The notes beneath the pieces were generated by a model, which ran no database searches, was not told the origin of the DNA, and was given only the letters and a program-made list of their open reading frames with translations. A DNA stretch of 41,456 nucleotides from Hepatocystis sp. ex Piliocolobus tephrosceles (Eukaryota; Apicomplexa; Aconoidasida; Haemosporida; Plasmodiidae). Location of the stretch: the NCBI GenBank assembly GCA_902459845.2, contig CABPSV020000038.1, positions 1 to 41,456 of the forward strand. The letters run 5' to 3'. Below, piece by piece: positions 32,921 through 41,456 of this stretch. Position numbers and translations under genes: made by a program. How positions within the stretch are numbered: position 1 is the stretch's first letter; each line of letters opens with the position of its first letter.

Positions 32921-35626
32921 ATGGAAACCGAAATAGGACTAAGCTGTTGTTCCATCAGCTCGACACCTTTAGATTACGAGCTGAATAAACTGAAGATTGT
33001 TGAGAGCATAAAAGAGTGCAAAGATTTAAACTGTAAGATAAGAATAGGAGGTGAGCTAGAGCTATGTGGTGTTAATTGTAAAAATAGTTTTAAAGAGATT
33101 GAAGATATACATGAAAACTGTTGGTTTTATTTGTCCCAAATTTTAAAAGAAAAACATAAAAACAAATATATAACAGAAGATATTTTATGTTTTATAAGTA
33201 TGCCTGTATATTTTAATAAAAAATTATACAACAGTGAAATAGTAATATACAATCATGAAATTCTTTTTATTTCTCCTAAAGAAAATTTAAATAATGAAGA
33301 AAATGAATGGTTTGAATCTGGTTGTGTTTTTTTGAAAAATGAAAAAGAAGTAGATACAATTTCATCAGTTTATACAACGGCTGATCATACAACCTCTGCT
33401 AGTACATCCCCTACTTTTAACAACTCCAAAGTTAGCATTATTAACAACAAATTTAAAAAGTTCGTTTTGCCTAAATGTATTGAACATGTAACAAAACAAA
33501 AAGAAACATACATAGGAAATGGTACTATATGTTTAGGAAATTTAATTATTGCACATACATTTTTAGATGACCTAATTGAAGTTGATAAAAATATTATTAT
33601 AGATGATAGAGTTAGTTTATTTAATGAAGGTGTTTGTTTTAATGAACATACAAGTAATAATGGAAGTAATAATGGAAGTAATAATGGAAGTAATAATGGA
33701 AGTAATAATGGAAGTAATAATGGAAGTAATAATGGAAATAATAATGGAAGTAATAATGGAAATAATAATGGTAAGCATCCTAAAACAAATCCTCTTATAA
33801 AACAAAATTTGGAGTTAAAAATTAAAAAAAAAAGAAACTACGAATTTGTAGATATATTACTAGTAAATGGATATATACCTAATGAAATAAAATTATTTCA
33901 AAAATATTTTAAAACATTAATGGATTTTACAAAAAAATATCCTAATATGGTTTTATGTTTTAGTAATAACTTTGGTTGTGATAATTATTTATATAAATTT
34001 GATGGGTTCTCTTTTATATGTAAAAATAATAAAATACTAACTAAAAATGCTAGGTTTAGTTTTTCAGAAATGCAAGTTGCATCTGTTAATGTGTGTTTTA
34101 ATGTCCCAACTACTGATATAACATCACCGAGATATAATTTTGATTCCTTTGTAAAAATAAAACAAACGAAAATAACAGAATCGGTTGTATCATCAACTGT
34201 GTTAAACTCGGTAATACCTACCGTATTAGATACTTCGTCTAACTTATCAGATACGGCAACAGGAAAATCGAGCAAAAATTGTGGCATATTTTGTTTTCAC
34301 GATGATATAAATTTAAAAATTAAAAGTTCTTATGATGGATTACTAAAAAAAATGCCTCTTATTTATAATATGTATATATACTCAGAGAAAACTAAAAATG
34401 TTGATTTTTTTAAAAAACATCATAATAATATTTCTGATAAATGTTTTTATGAATTTAATAACGAGATGCATACATTACATACCATTTATGAAGAACTTAG
34501 TTTTAACTGCGCTTTTTTTTTGTGGCATATTTTACACTTGACAAACGCTAAAGGGTTTATCGTTGCATTATCAGGTGGTGTTGATTCTGCATTTTGTGCT
34601 TCTATGGTTTATATATTGTCAATACTGTTAGAGTTAGAATTAAAAAAGAAATGGCAGTCACATGACTTTTCACAGTTATATGAGAAATCATATCACTTAT
34701 TAAGTAATAACCAAAATAATAAAAATAAATTAGATGACATTCTTTTTGCAAAAAAAATAAAACATCTACTTATTAAGAAAGCATGCAGAAAAGATATATG
34801 TAATAAATTATTAAATACTATATTACTTCCTTCTGAAAATAGTAGTGAAAATACAAAATCATATGCAAATAAATTAGCCAATGATATTAACTCTTTTCAT
34901 TATATATATAACATAGACAGTTTGTTTGAATTTTATAAATCGATCGGAAAAGAATTTTTACAAGAAGAACTTAGATTTAAAAGTGAGAATGGAAGTAACT
35001 ACCAAGATTTATGTTTACAAAATATACAATCCAGGTGTAGATTATCAATTGTTTATTTTTTTAGTATATTAATATGTCATAAAAGATATATGCCACTTAA
35101 CATGCATAATGAATTTTTATTGGTATTAGGTACTGGTAATTTAGACGAATGTATAACAGGTTATTTTACGAAGTATGATTGTTCTTCTGGCGATTTATCT
35201 TTAATTGGAAATGTAAGTAAAACATTAATAAAAGAAACCATTTCTTTTATAGCTACTGATCCTTTTTATAACTTAAGTATTTTAAATGAAATTAATTGTT
35301 ATCACCCATCAGCAGAACTAAAACCATTAAACATTAATCAAACAGATGAAAGTGATTTGGGAATTAGTTATATAGAAATTAAATTATTAACTATTTTGAA
35401 AAATATATTTTTTTTAGGACCTCATTCTATGTATTATTATTTGTCAAATTATTTTTGGTCCGATATGAATAAAATAGTCATATATCAAAAAATAAAAATA
35501 TTTTTTACAAGAATATTTAAAAACACACATAAACTTTTTATTTTGCCACAGGCCTTACGCAATGAAATGTGTGGCTTACATTCATCTAATTTTGTTCACT
35601 TTGCTAGGTTTCAGTTAGAACAGTAA
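32921..35626 (+). CDS. NADSYN: glutamine-dependent NAD+ synthetase
   Basis: Single exon, 901 residues. It makes NAD+ from nicotinic acid adenine dinucleotide, ATP and glutamine, the final step of the Preiss-Handler route on which malaria parasites rely. The N-terminal nitrilase-like glutaminase shows RIGGELELCG (putative catalytic Glu about residue 45; cf. R-x-G-P-E-L-E-I-C-G). A candidate nucleophile is Cys239 in GVCFNE, and FVDILLVNGY corresponds to the family's V-E-I-x-x-N-x-S region. The C-terminal synthetase has ALSGGVDSAFCAS (ATP-pyrophosphatase P-loop at about 551), LGTGNLDECITGYFTKYDCSSGDL, IGNVSKT, and AELKP...QTDESDLGISY, all diagnostic. A tetrapeptide GSNN repeat (residues ~244-285) sits directly after Cys239. 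Another insert with Thr/Ser-rich low complexity lies at about residues 405-450. The start is the first ATG in frame. Larger than bacterial and yeast enzymes because of these inserts. Confidence 0.95.
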   Translation: METEIGLSCCSISSTPLDYELNKLKIVESIKECKDLNCKIRIGGELELCGVNCKNSFKEIEDIHENCWFYLSQILKEKHKNKYITEDILCFISMPVYFNKKLYNSEIVIYNHEILFISPKENLNNEENEWFESGCVFLKNEKEVDTISSVYTTADHTTSASTSPTFNNSKVSIINNKFKKFVLPKCIEHVTKQKETYIGNGTICLGNLIIAHTFLDDLIEVDKNIIIDDRVSLFNEGVCFNEHTSNNGSNNGSNNGSNNGSNNGSNNGSNNGNNNGSNNGNNNGKHPKTNPLIKQNLELKIKKKRNYEFVDILLVNGYIPNEIKLFQKYFKTLMDFTKKYPNMVLCFSNNFGCDNYLYKFDGFSFICKNNKILTKNARFSFSEMQVASVNVCFNVPTTDITSPRYNFDSFVKIKQTKITESVVSSTVLNSVIPTVLDTSSNLSDTATGKSSKNCGIFCFHDDINLKIKSSYDGLLKKMPLIYNMYIYSEKTKNVDFFKKHHNNISDKCFYEFNNEMHTLHTIYEELSFNCAFFLWHILHLTNAKGFIVALSGGVDSAFCASMVYILSILLELELKKKWQSHDFSQLYEKSYHLLSNNQNNKNKLDDILFAKKIKHLLIKKACRKDICNKLLNTILLPSENSSENTKSYANKLANDINSFHYIYNIDSLFEFYKSIGKEFLQEELRFKSENGSNYQDLCLQNIQSRCRLSIVYFFSILICHKRYMPLNMHNEFLLVLGTGNLDECITGYFTKYDCSSGDLSLIGNVSKTLIKETISFIATDPFYNLSILNEINCYHPSAELKPLNINQTDESDLGISYIEIKLLTILKNIFFLGPHSMYYYLSNYFWSDMNKIVIYQKIKIFFTRIFKNTHKLFILPQALRNEMCGLHSSNFVHFARFQLEQ
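33651..33771 (+). repeat. 12-bp coding repeat, GSNN/GNNN, in NAD synthetase
   Basis: About ten perfect or near-perfect copies of AAGTAATAATGG, encoding Gly-Ser-Asn-Asn with Gly-Asn-Asn-Asn variants near the 3' side. Copies are almost identical, pointing to recent slippage. Confidence 0.95.
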
Positions 35627-36298
35627 TTTTGAATATTAAAAATTTTTGACATAATAGAACATGTTTGTGCGGGTTGGGTATATATCCGTATAAGCACATC
35701 CTGTCTTTTTTTTTTTTTTTATGATCATATATACCAACCCCTTTTTATTTTTCGATTTTATTACATTTTCTTTTATTTTCTACACACTCTTTACTTAATA
35801 ATAAAACAAAAAAAACAGAAAAAATAGAAAAAACAGAAAAAATAGAAAAAACAGAAAAAACAGAAAAAACAGAAAAAACAGAAAAAATAGAAAAAACATA
35901 AAAAACAGAAAAAATAGAAAAAATAGAAAAAATAGAAAAAATAGAAAAAACAGAAAAAATAGAAAAAATAGAAAAAATAGAAAAAATAGAAAAAATAGAA
36001 AAAATAGAAAAAACAGAAAAAACAGAAAAAACAGAAAAAATAGAAAAAATAGAAAAAATAGAAAAAATAGAAAAAATAGAAAAAATAGAAAAAACAAAAA
36101 CAAAACAAAAAAAGAATGTTTTATAAATAAATGTTGTGTAATTTAAAAAGAATAAATGTATATATTTTTAATTATTATTTTTTTTTTTTTATAAACAGTG
36201 ACAGACAAAAAGAGTGGGAAAAAAAACATAATATTTATATAACCGTTTTATATAACCGGTCTATATATGCATACATGCTGTATGGACATGTAGAGCCC

Positions 36299-36329
<31 letters not shown>

Positions 36330-36336
36330 CCCTTTT
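35627..36336. other. convergent intergenic region dominated by a 10-bp repeat
   Basis: 3' flanks of NAD synthetase (+) and the Asn-rich gene (-). Apart from T runs (35707-35720, 36300-36323), the main content is the 10-bp array at 35803-36105. The frame at 36131-36400 overlaps the end of the Asn-rich gene on the other strand and is not credible. Confidence 0.7.
35803..36105. repeat. 30-copy, 10-bp tandem repeat with A6 tracts
   Basis: About 300 bp of AGAAAAAACA / AGAAAAAATA units with a strict 10-bp period and essentially no indels. Only the C/T position varies. Minus-strand frames read as endless Phe/Leu or Tyr/Phe/Cys repeats and are by-products. Confidence 0.95.
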
Positions 36337-38674
36337 TTATAAAAATTGTTGCTCAAATATTTTTACTTGGTTATTGATTATATCTTGCAAATTCTCTTGA
36401 TTATTCACACCAGTAGTGACACCAGTAGTGACACCAGTAGTGACACCAGTAGTGACACCAGTAGTAACACCAGTAGTAACATCAGTAGTGACATTATGTG
36501 AATACATGTCAAGTATGTGACTACCAGCATCAGTAATGTTACTTATAGATTGTACTACTCCATGTGAAGCATCGAAGTTAATAGATGTGTTTAGAATTTT
36601 GTTTGTTATTACTCTTTGTTGTTTGTTTAGGTTGTTACTTATTACGTCTTTTATATTAGGTTTTGTTTTTTCATTATTTTCATTATTTTGATTTTTTTGA
36701 TTTTTTTGATTTTTTTCTTTTTTTAAATTATTGTTATATGTACATAGTTTTACACTTGTTCTTTTGTTTGCTTCTTTTAACGTAGTGTTTTTTTTAACTA
36801 TTGCATTTTTTGGTGTATTAACACTTGATTTGTTAAACGCTGTTTTGTTTTGCTGATTTGTTGGAGTTTTGTTTACTGATTTGACACTGACATTGGCATT
36901 TATAGAAATACCACTATTAACGGTAACTTGAAGATCAGATAAATGACCACTAGTATTAACCTCGTGACCACTATAATCATAACTAGCTCTTTTTGCTTTT
37001 ACTTTATTTTCTTTAATTTTTGTATAACATTTTACATCAGTTTGTTTATTTATTGTTGTTATAAATTTATTAGGTAATGTATTACTACTGTTATTACTAC
37101 TGTTATTACTACTGTTATTATTAATGTTATTATTAATGTTACTTTGAATGACTTGGTTTGTTTTTTTTTTAATGGGAGTACCAACTTTCGCTTTTTCAAT
37201 TTTCAATTTTTTTTCATTTGTATTAAGTAAAGTTGTTTCTTTTTTATTCTGTAAAATCATTTCATTATGTTTTTTTTTTGCAATACATTTATTATATACT
37301 TGATTAGATACTTTGTTTTTTACCTTATTACTTGCTTTATTTACATTATTTATATTACTTAAGCTATTTACATTATTTATATTACTTAAGCTATTTACAT
37401 TATTTATATTACTTAAGCTATTTACATTATTTATATTACTTAAACTATTTACATTATTTATATTACTTAAACTATTTACATTATTTATATTACTTACTTT
37501 ATTTACATTATTGTTGTTATTAATACATGTGTTATTGTTACTGCTCATTGTTGGTGAAAAATCAAATAAAGATTCATTTTGGATAAACTCTTTTTTAATA
37601 AAACTGTTGTCCATGGTGACGGAATAGAATGATGACCCTATATAACTATCGTGGTCAATATCATCATATTTTTTTTCAACCAAAAGTAAATCATTTTTTA
37701 AACTATCAATTATGTTATTTTTATTTTTATCTGTTAATAAATCATAATGATTGTTTGGGTCAAGTTGTTTTTTTTTATTTTTACTGTAAGACCTTAAAGT
37801 GCTGCAATTATCGTTCATCTTTTTAATATTATCGATTGTATATTGATTATTTTTATGACTGTTATAATTTACATTCATATCAACAGTACCATCTGACTTA
37901 TGTTGTGTATCTCCATAACATTCTTGATTAAAATATGTATCCATGTAAAACATATTTTGTTTTTCAATTGTATCATCAACATTACTCTCAATGAATAATA
38001 AATCGATTAAATTAGAGTCTTTATTTTTGTTTATAGAATTGTTGATGATTGGATTTGTAGAACTTTTTTTGTCCTTACTGTTGTCCTTATTTTCACCATT
38101 GTTAACACCATTGTTAACACCATTGTTAACACTTTTGTTAACACTTTTGTTAACACTTTTGTTTTCTTTTTTTTTTTGTTTTTCGCATAGGTCAATACCC
38201 TCATGTATATTAAACAATTCCCAATTCTTACAATTTTCCCAATTTTCCCAATTCTTACAATTTTCCCAATTTTCCCAATTGTTAATATTTTCGTCATTTT
38301 CTGTTAAACCTTTATCATAAGCAACATGGTATATTTCTCTAACTTTTAATATAACCTTCTTAATATGATTAAGTGTTTCAAATTTCATTTTTTTAAATTT
38401 TATTATTATATCGTCCGTATTGGGATATGTATCTAATTGTTTTACCTGTTCGGAATAATCAGATCCACATATATATTCAAATGTAGATGTATCTGAAGAG
38501 AAACAATAATCAGAGTGAGAAAAAACAGAAGAATCTGACATTGATCGATTGTTATGATCTTTTTTTTTTTTTTTTTCTTTGTTCGTTTTTTCACTTTTAA
38601 ACTCATAATTTAATTTTTTATTTGGATAATATATTTTTTCATTAAATTTTTTTTTTTTAATAATATAATTATTT

Positions 38675-38730
<56 letters not shown>

Positions 38731-39538
38731 ACTATTACTATTACTATTATATTTAATTAAATTTGTATCTATTTGAATAGATAAACATTCATTTTGTTTT
38801 TTAAGTTCGTTTAAAAAATCATCAATTATGCTACACTCTGTAGATGAAGAAGTATAAATAATACTATCAATGGAACTATCTATATTATTATTTTCTATGT
38901 CACTATTATATAGTAATATGTTATTTTTTTTTTGTATTTTTTTATTTTTTTTTGTTCGTTTTTCTATATTCCTTATTCTTTCCTTTTTTTTTTTTCCACT
39001 ACGATTACTATCGCGATTGTTAATATGACTATTCTCTTTTATATATTTTTTTTTATTTTTTAAAAAATGCGAAGTAAGATATAGTTCACTATCATCAGTA
39101 TATATTGGTGTATCATTGTAAATATAAGAAGATCTATCACCCTCGAAACTTTCATCAGTCCTGTATGATAACTTATCTTCACTAATCTCGTTAGATATGA
39201 TGGATATACTATTTGTATTACTTTTATGTGTTAATGTATCATCATCCTCATTTTTTTTTTTTTTTTTCCTTTTTAAATGTTTATGGTAATAATTTTTGTG
39301 TGTTTTTTTTTGTATTTGTACATTTTTATTTTTATCTGATGTAACCGTGTTTATTTCCATCGAATTACTTAGATCGCTATATATATTTGAACTGTAAATT
39401 TCATCCTGATCAGTAGATTGTTGTTTATAATAAATGTCAACACTCCCGTTGAGTTCGCTTTTATACGATAACTTGCTCGAATTAGGAATTGTTTCATTTC
39501 TTTTATTTTTACTCTTCCAATTAGTTTTTTCACTTTTG

Positions 39539-39602
<64 letters not shown>

Positions 39603-40755
39603 TATTATTATTATTATTTATTTTTTTTTTTTCTAATACTCCTTTTTTTAAATTTGTTACAGTTGTACACTTTACTTTGTCCATAGTTTTTATGGCATTT
39701 ACACCGTTTGTATTATTTGTAATATTTGAATTTTTCGAACATTCCCCACATTTCGCACTTTTCCCATTTTTCGCACATTTCTTACATTTGGTATTTTTCG
39801 CATTGTTCGATACATTAACAACATTATCTTTTTTACATGGAATACTCTGTCGATTTTTCGAAATAAAATTGTCACATATTTTTATTTCTCCTCCTCTCAT
39901 TTTTTTTAATTTTTCTTTATATTCCAATTTAACTATAGCCAAATTTTTGGATTTTAAATTTTCTTTTTTTTGTTCTAACTCCTTTTTAGAGAGTTTATAT
40001 TTATCCAAATTATGTTGAGTGCTGTTCCATTCATTTTTATGATTCACTTGTTTTATTTGTTTATTTTTTGCTGTTATATTTTTTTTATTTGTTATATTTT
40101 TTTTTTTTAACAAACAAATTAATGGTTTGTTCACATTTTTTCTTAATATTTCATTATTTCTTTGAATAACTTTATTTTTTATTGGTACTTTTGTATTATT
40201 TGTTTTAAGTGTGGTAGTACTTGTGTTAGTTTGGTTTCCGCTTTTAGAATCTTTATTAATTTTTTTATCAAATCCACTCATATCAACACTTTTTTTTACA
40301 TTTTTTTTTTTATTAAAAATAGAACCTTCACTACTGTCATTGTTATTGTCATTGTTATTGTCATTGTTATTGTCAATGTTATTGTCAATGTTATTGTCAA
40401 TGTTATTGTCAATGTTGCTGTCAATGTTGCTGTCAATGTTGCTGTCAATGTTGCTGTCAATGCTATTGGCACTAATTTTTTGGGATTTTTTTTTTTCATA
40501 ATTCTTTACAGCTCTATCATAAAAATCATCAACAAGAGAATCGTAACTACTGTCGTCGTTTTTTTCTTTTATTAATATACTCCTTTTATGATTATGTCTG
40601 TCTTCATTGTCATTATTGCTATTATAGCTCTTATAATTCAAATATGTTTGTTTTTGTATATATTCCGTTTTACTTATTGTTTTTTTATTATTTCCATACT
40701 TTTCAAAATTATTTTTTAATATATCACTATAATCACTTCCGATAGATTTTTCCAT
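36337..40755 (-). CDS. Asn/Lys-rich conserved-type Plasmodium protein, unknown function
   Basis: Single exon, 1472 residues from the ATG at 40755-40753 (MEKSIGSDYSDILKNNFEKY). The frame extends 16 codons upstream to 40803, but that part is encoded by a poly(A) leader, so I take the inner start. No signal peptide or membrane helix. I do not recognise the family. Visible: repeated DSNI/DNNI near 40340-40460; a Cys cluster CKKCAKNGKSAKCGEC near residues 320-345; poly-Asn at 39540-39620 and 38670-38728; Ser/Asp-rich stretches (SSSTECSIIDDFLNELKKQ); ENWENCKNW repeats (38205-38285); KSVN/NGVN repeats (38090-38160); six NSLSNINNV nonapeptides (37340-37510); and a C-terminal VTTG array (36405-36490) ending KIFEQQFL. 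The most gene-like unbiased segments are the first ~50 residues and the stretch DTYPNTDDIIIKFKKMKFETLNHIKKVILKVREIYHVAYD (38315-38450, split here only for reference). Mostly disordered; function unknown. Confidence 0.8.
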
Positions 40756-41148
40756 TTTTTTTTTTTTTTTTAGGTGAAAAGGTGAAAGCAGAGAGTTAAA
40801 CAACTAAATATTATTTTATGTCCATTATTTTTTTGAAATAAGTTGAAGTGTGTAAAATAATGGACATGTGTTGAGGTATAAATAGACAAATAACTGATTG
40901 GGGAAAAAAACAAAAATATGTACATATATATATATATATGTATATGTATATATGTATTTATGTATGGTATATATAAACATAAGTATAATAATTAAAAAAA
41001 AAAAAAAACATTACTTAAAAAATACAACCAAGTTTGTTCACCCGTTTGTTCGATCGCTTATTTATTTGTTTGCCTGTTTACTTGTTTATTACCTGTATGC
41101 TTTTTTTTTTTTTTTTTTTTGTTAAATTCTTTATGATGCAAAAAAAAA

Positions 41149-41156
41149 TGCATGCA
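41149..41156. promoter_or_regulatory. TGCATGCA palindrome, possible ApiAP2 site
   Basis: A perfect TGCATGCA about 395 bases upstream of the Asn-rich gene start. Same octamer as at 14977. Its known role as an ApiAP2 target comes from published binding specificities; use at this locus is inference. Confidence 0.3.
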
Positions 41157-41380
41157 CAAATGTCAAGTTAAAAAAATATATATATTTTTTTATCTGTTAT
41201 ACATGCGTTTGTTTTTGAAGAAAAAAAATTTATATTCTGGATTTTATACACATTTAAAAAAAAAAAAAAAAAAAAAATTAATATTAATTTGAAATACGAA
41301 AAAAAAAAAAAAATATATAGGTTTTAAAGAAAAAAAAAAAAAAAAAAAACACGGTAGTAATAATAATAAAATCCCCGAAG

Positions 41381-41448
<68 letters not shown>
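41381..41448 (+). repeat. 68-base poly(A) tract at the window edge
   Basis: The longest homopolymer in the window, uninterrupted A from 41381 to 41448. A likely place for assembly error or contig breakage. Confidence 0.9.
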
Positions 41449-41451
<3 letters not shown>

Positions 41452-41456
41452 AAAAA

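Larger units (their letters stand above)
40756..41456. other. upstream region of the Asn-rich gene, right edge
   Basis: Promoter side of the Asn-rich gene (minus strand). It holds (TA)n at 40921-40940, T runs, a TGCATGCA at 41149-41156, and at the edge a 68-base A run (41381-41448). No gene seen. Confidence 0.65.

Noticed and set aside
35791..36108. Minus-strand FYFFYFF / LFFLFFL frames of about 100 codons
   Set aside because: Direct products of the 10-bp A-tract array; no complexity, no start context and no splice support.
36131..36400. + strand frame overlapping the end of the Asn-rich gene
   Set aside because: Phe-rich middle from a T run, and the 3' part is antisense to a long coding exon.
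1..41456. CRISPR arrays, tRNA/rRNA genes, transposons, centromere
   Set aside because: Repeats here have no spacers; no G+C-richer cloverleaf-like or rRNA-like segment was seen; no transposase or reverse transcriptase frame; no ~2-kb block of almost pure A+T free of the ordinary intergenic features that would mark a Plasmodium centromere.

Overview
The window is nuclear DNA of a Plasmodium parasite. It is extremely A+T rich, with long poly(A)/poly(T) and (TA)n tracts between genes, short T-rich introns with GT...AG ends, asparagine/lysine/acidic low-complexity inserts, and ribosomal protein L32, adaptin, prefoldin and NAD synthetase proteins of eukaryotic type. From memory, the order L32, TBC GTPase-activating protein, AP-4 epsilon, PH-domain protein, large membrane protein, SPC3, prefoldin 4 resembles one end of P. 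falciparum chromosome 9. I cannot name the species. The very long homopolymers and long intergenic regions suggest a species other than P. falciparum.

Layout: 1-487 is the 3' end of a secreted, lectin-fold protein gene (+), by position probably an LCCL-family gene. Next come L32 (+, two exons, 1735-2331) and a TBC-domain Rab-GAP (-, 3086-4228). The AP-4 epsilon adaptin gene (-, 6129-11639) is rebuilt here from seven exonic pieces and carries an apparent frameshift in a 48-base T tract. A 3.6-kb gene-free divergent region with several repeats separates it from a secreted PH-domain protein (+, 15275-16352). A very large gene (-, 16918-26807) follows. I assemble ten exons with consistent reading phase, giving about 2655 residues: signal peptide, GCC2/GCC3-type cysteine repeats, about eight membrane segments, and three LamG-like modules. 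Then come signal peptidase subunit SPC3 (-), prefoldin subunit 4 (+, two exons), glutamine-dependent NAD synthetase (+, single exon) and a 1472-residue asparagine-rich protein of unknown function (-, 36337-40755).

These genes are mostly housekeeping (translation, vesicle coats, Rab control, protein export, chaperone, NAD synthesis) and do not form an operon. Two share a secretory theme: the protein cut by the left edge and the large GCC2/GCC3-membrane-LamG protein both carry concanavalin/LamG-like folds. The large protein is the most interesting item. Its architecture recalls the cysteine repeat modular proteins (CRMPs) of apicomplexans, but the LamG-rich tail is distinctive.

Between genes I see no tRNA, rRNA, CRISPR array or transposon. 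I do see many tandem repeats, several with 10-11 bp periods carrying A-tracts, which predicts curved DNA. I also see one purine-only tract and a compositionally odd 30-codon ORF at 14054-14146.
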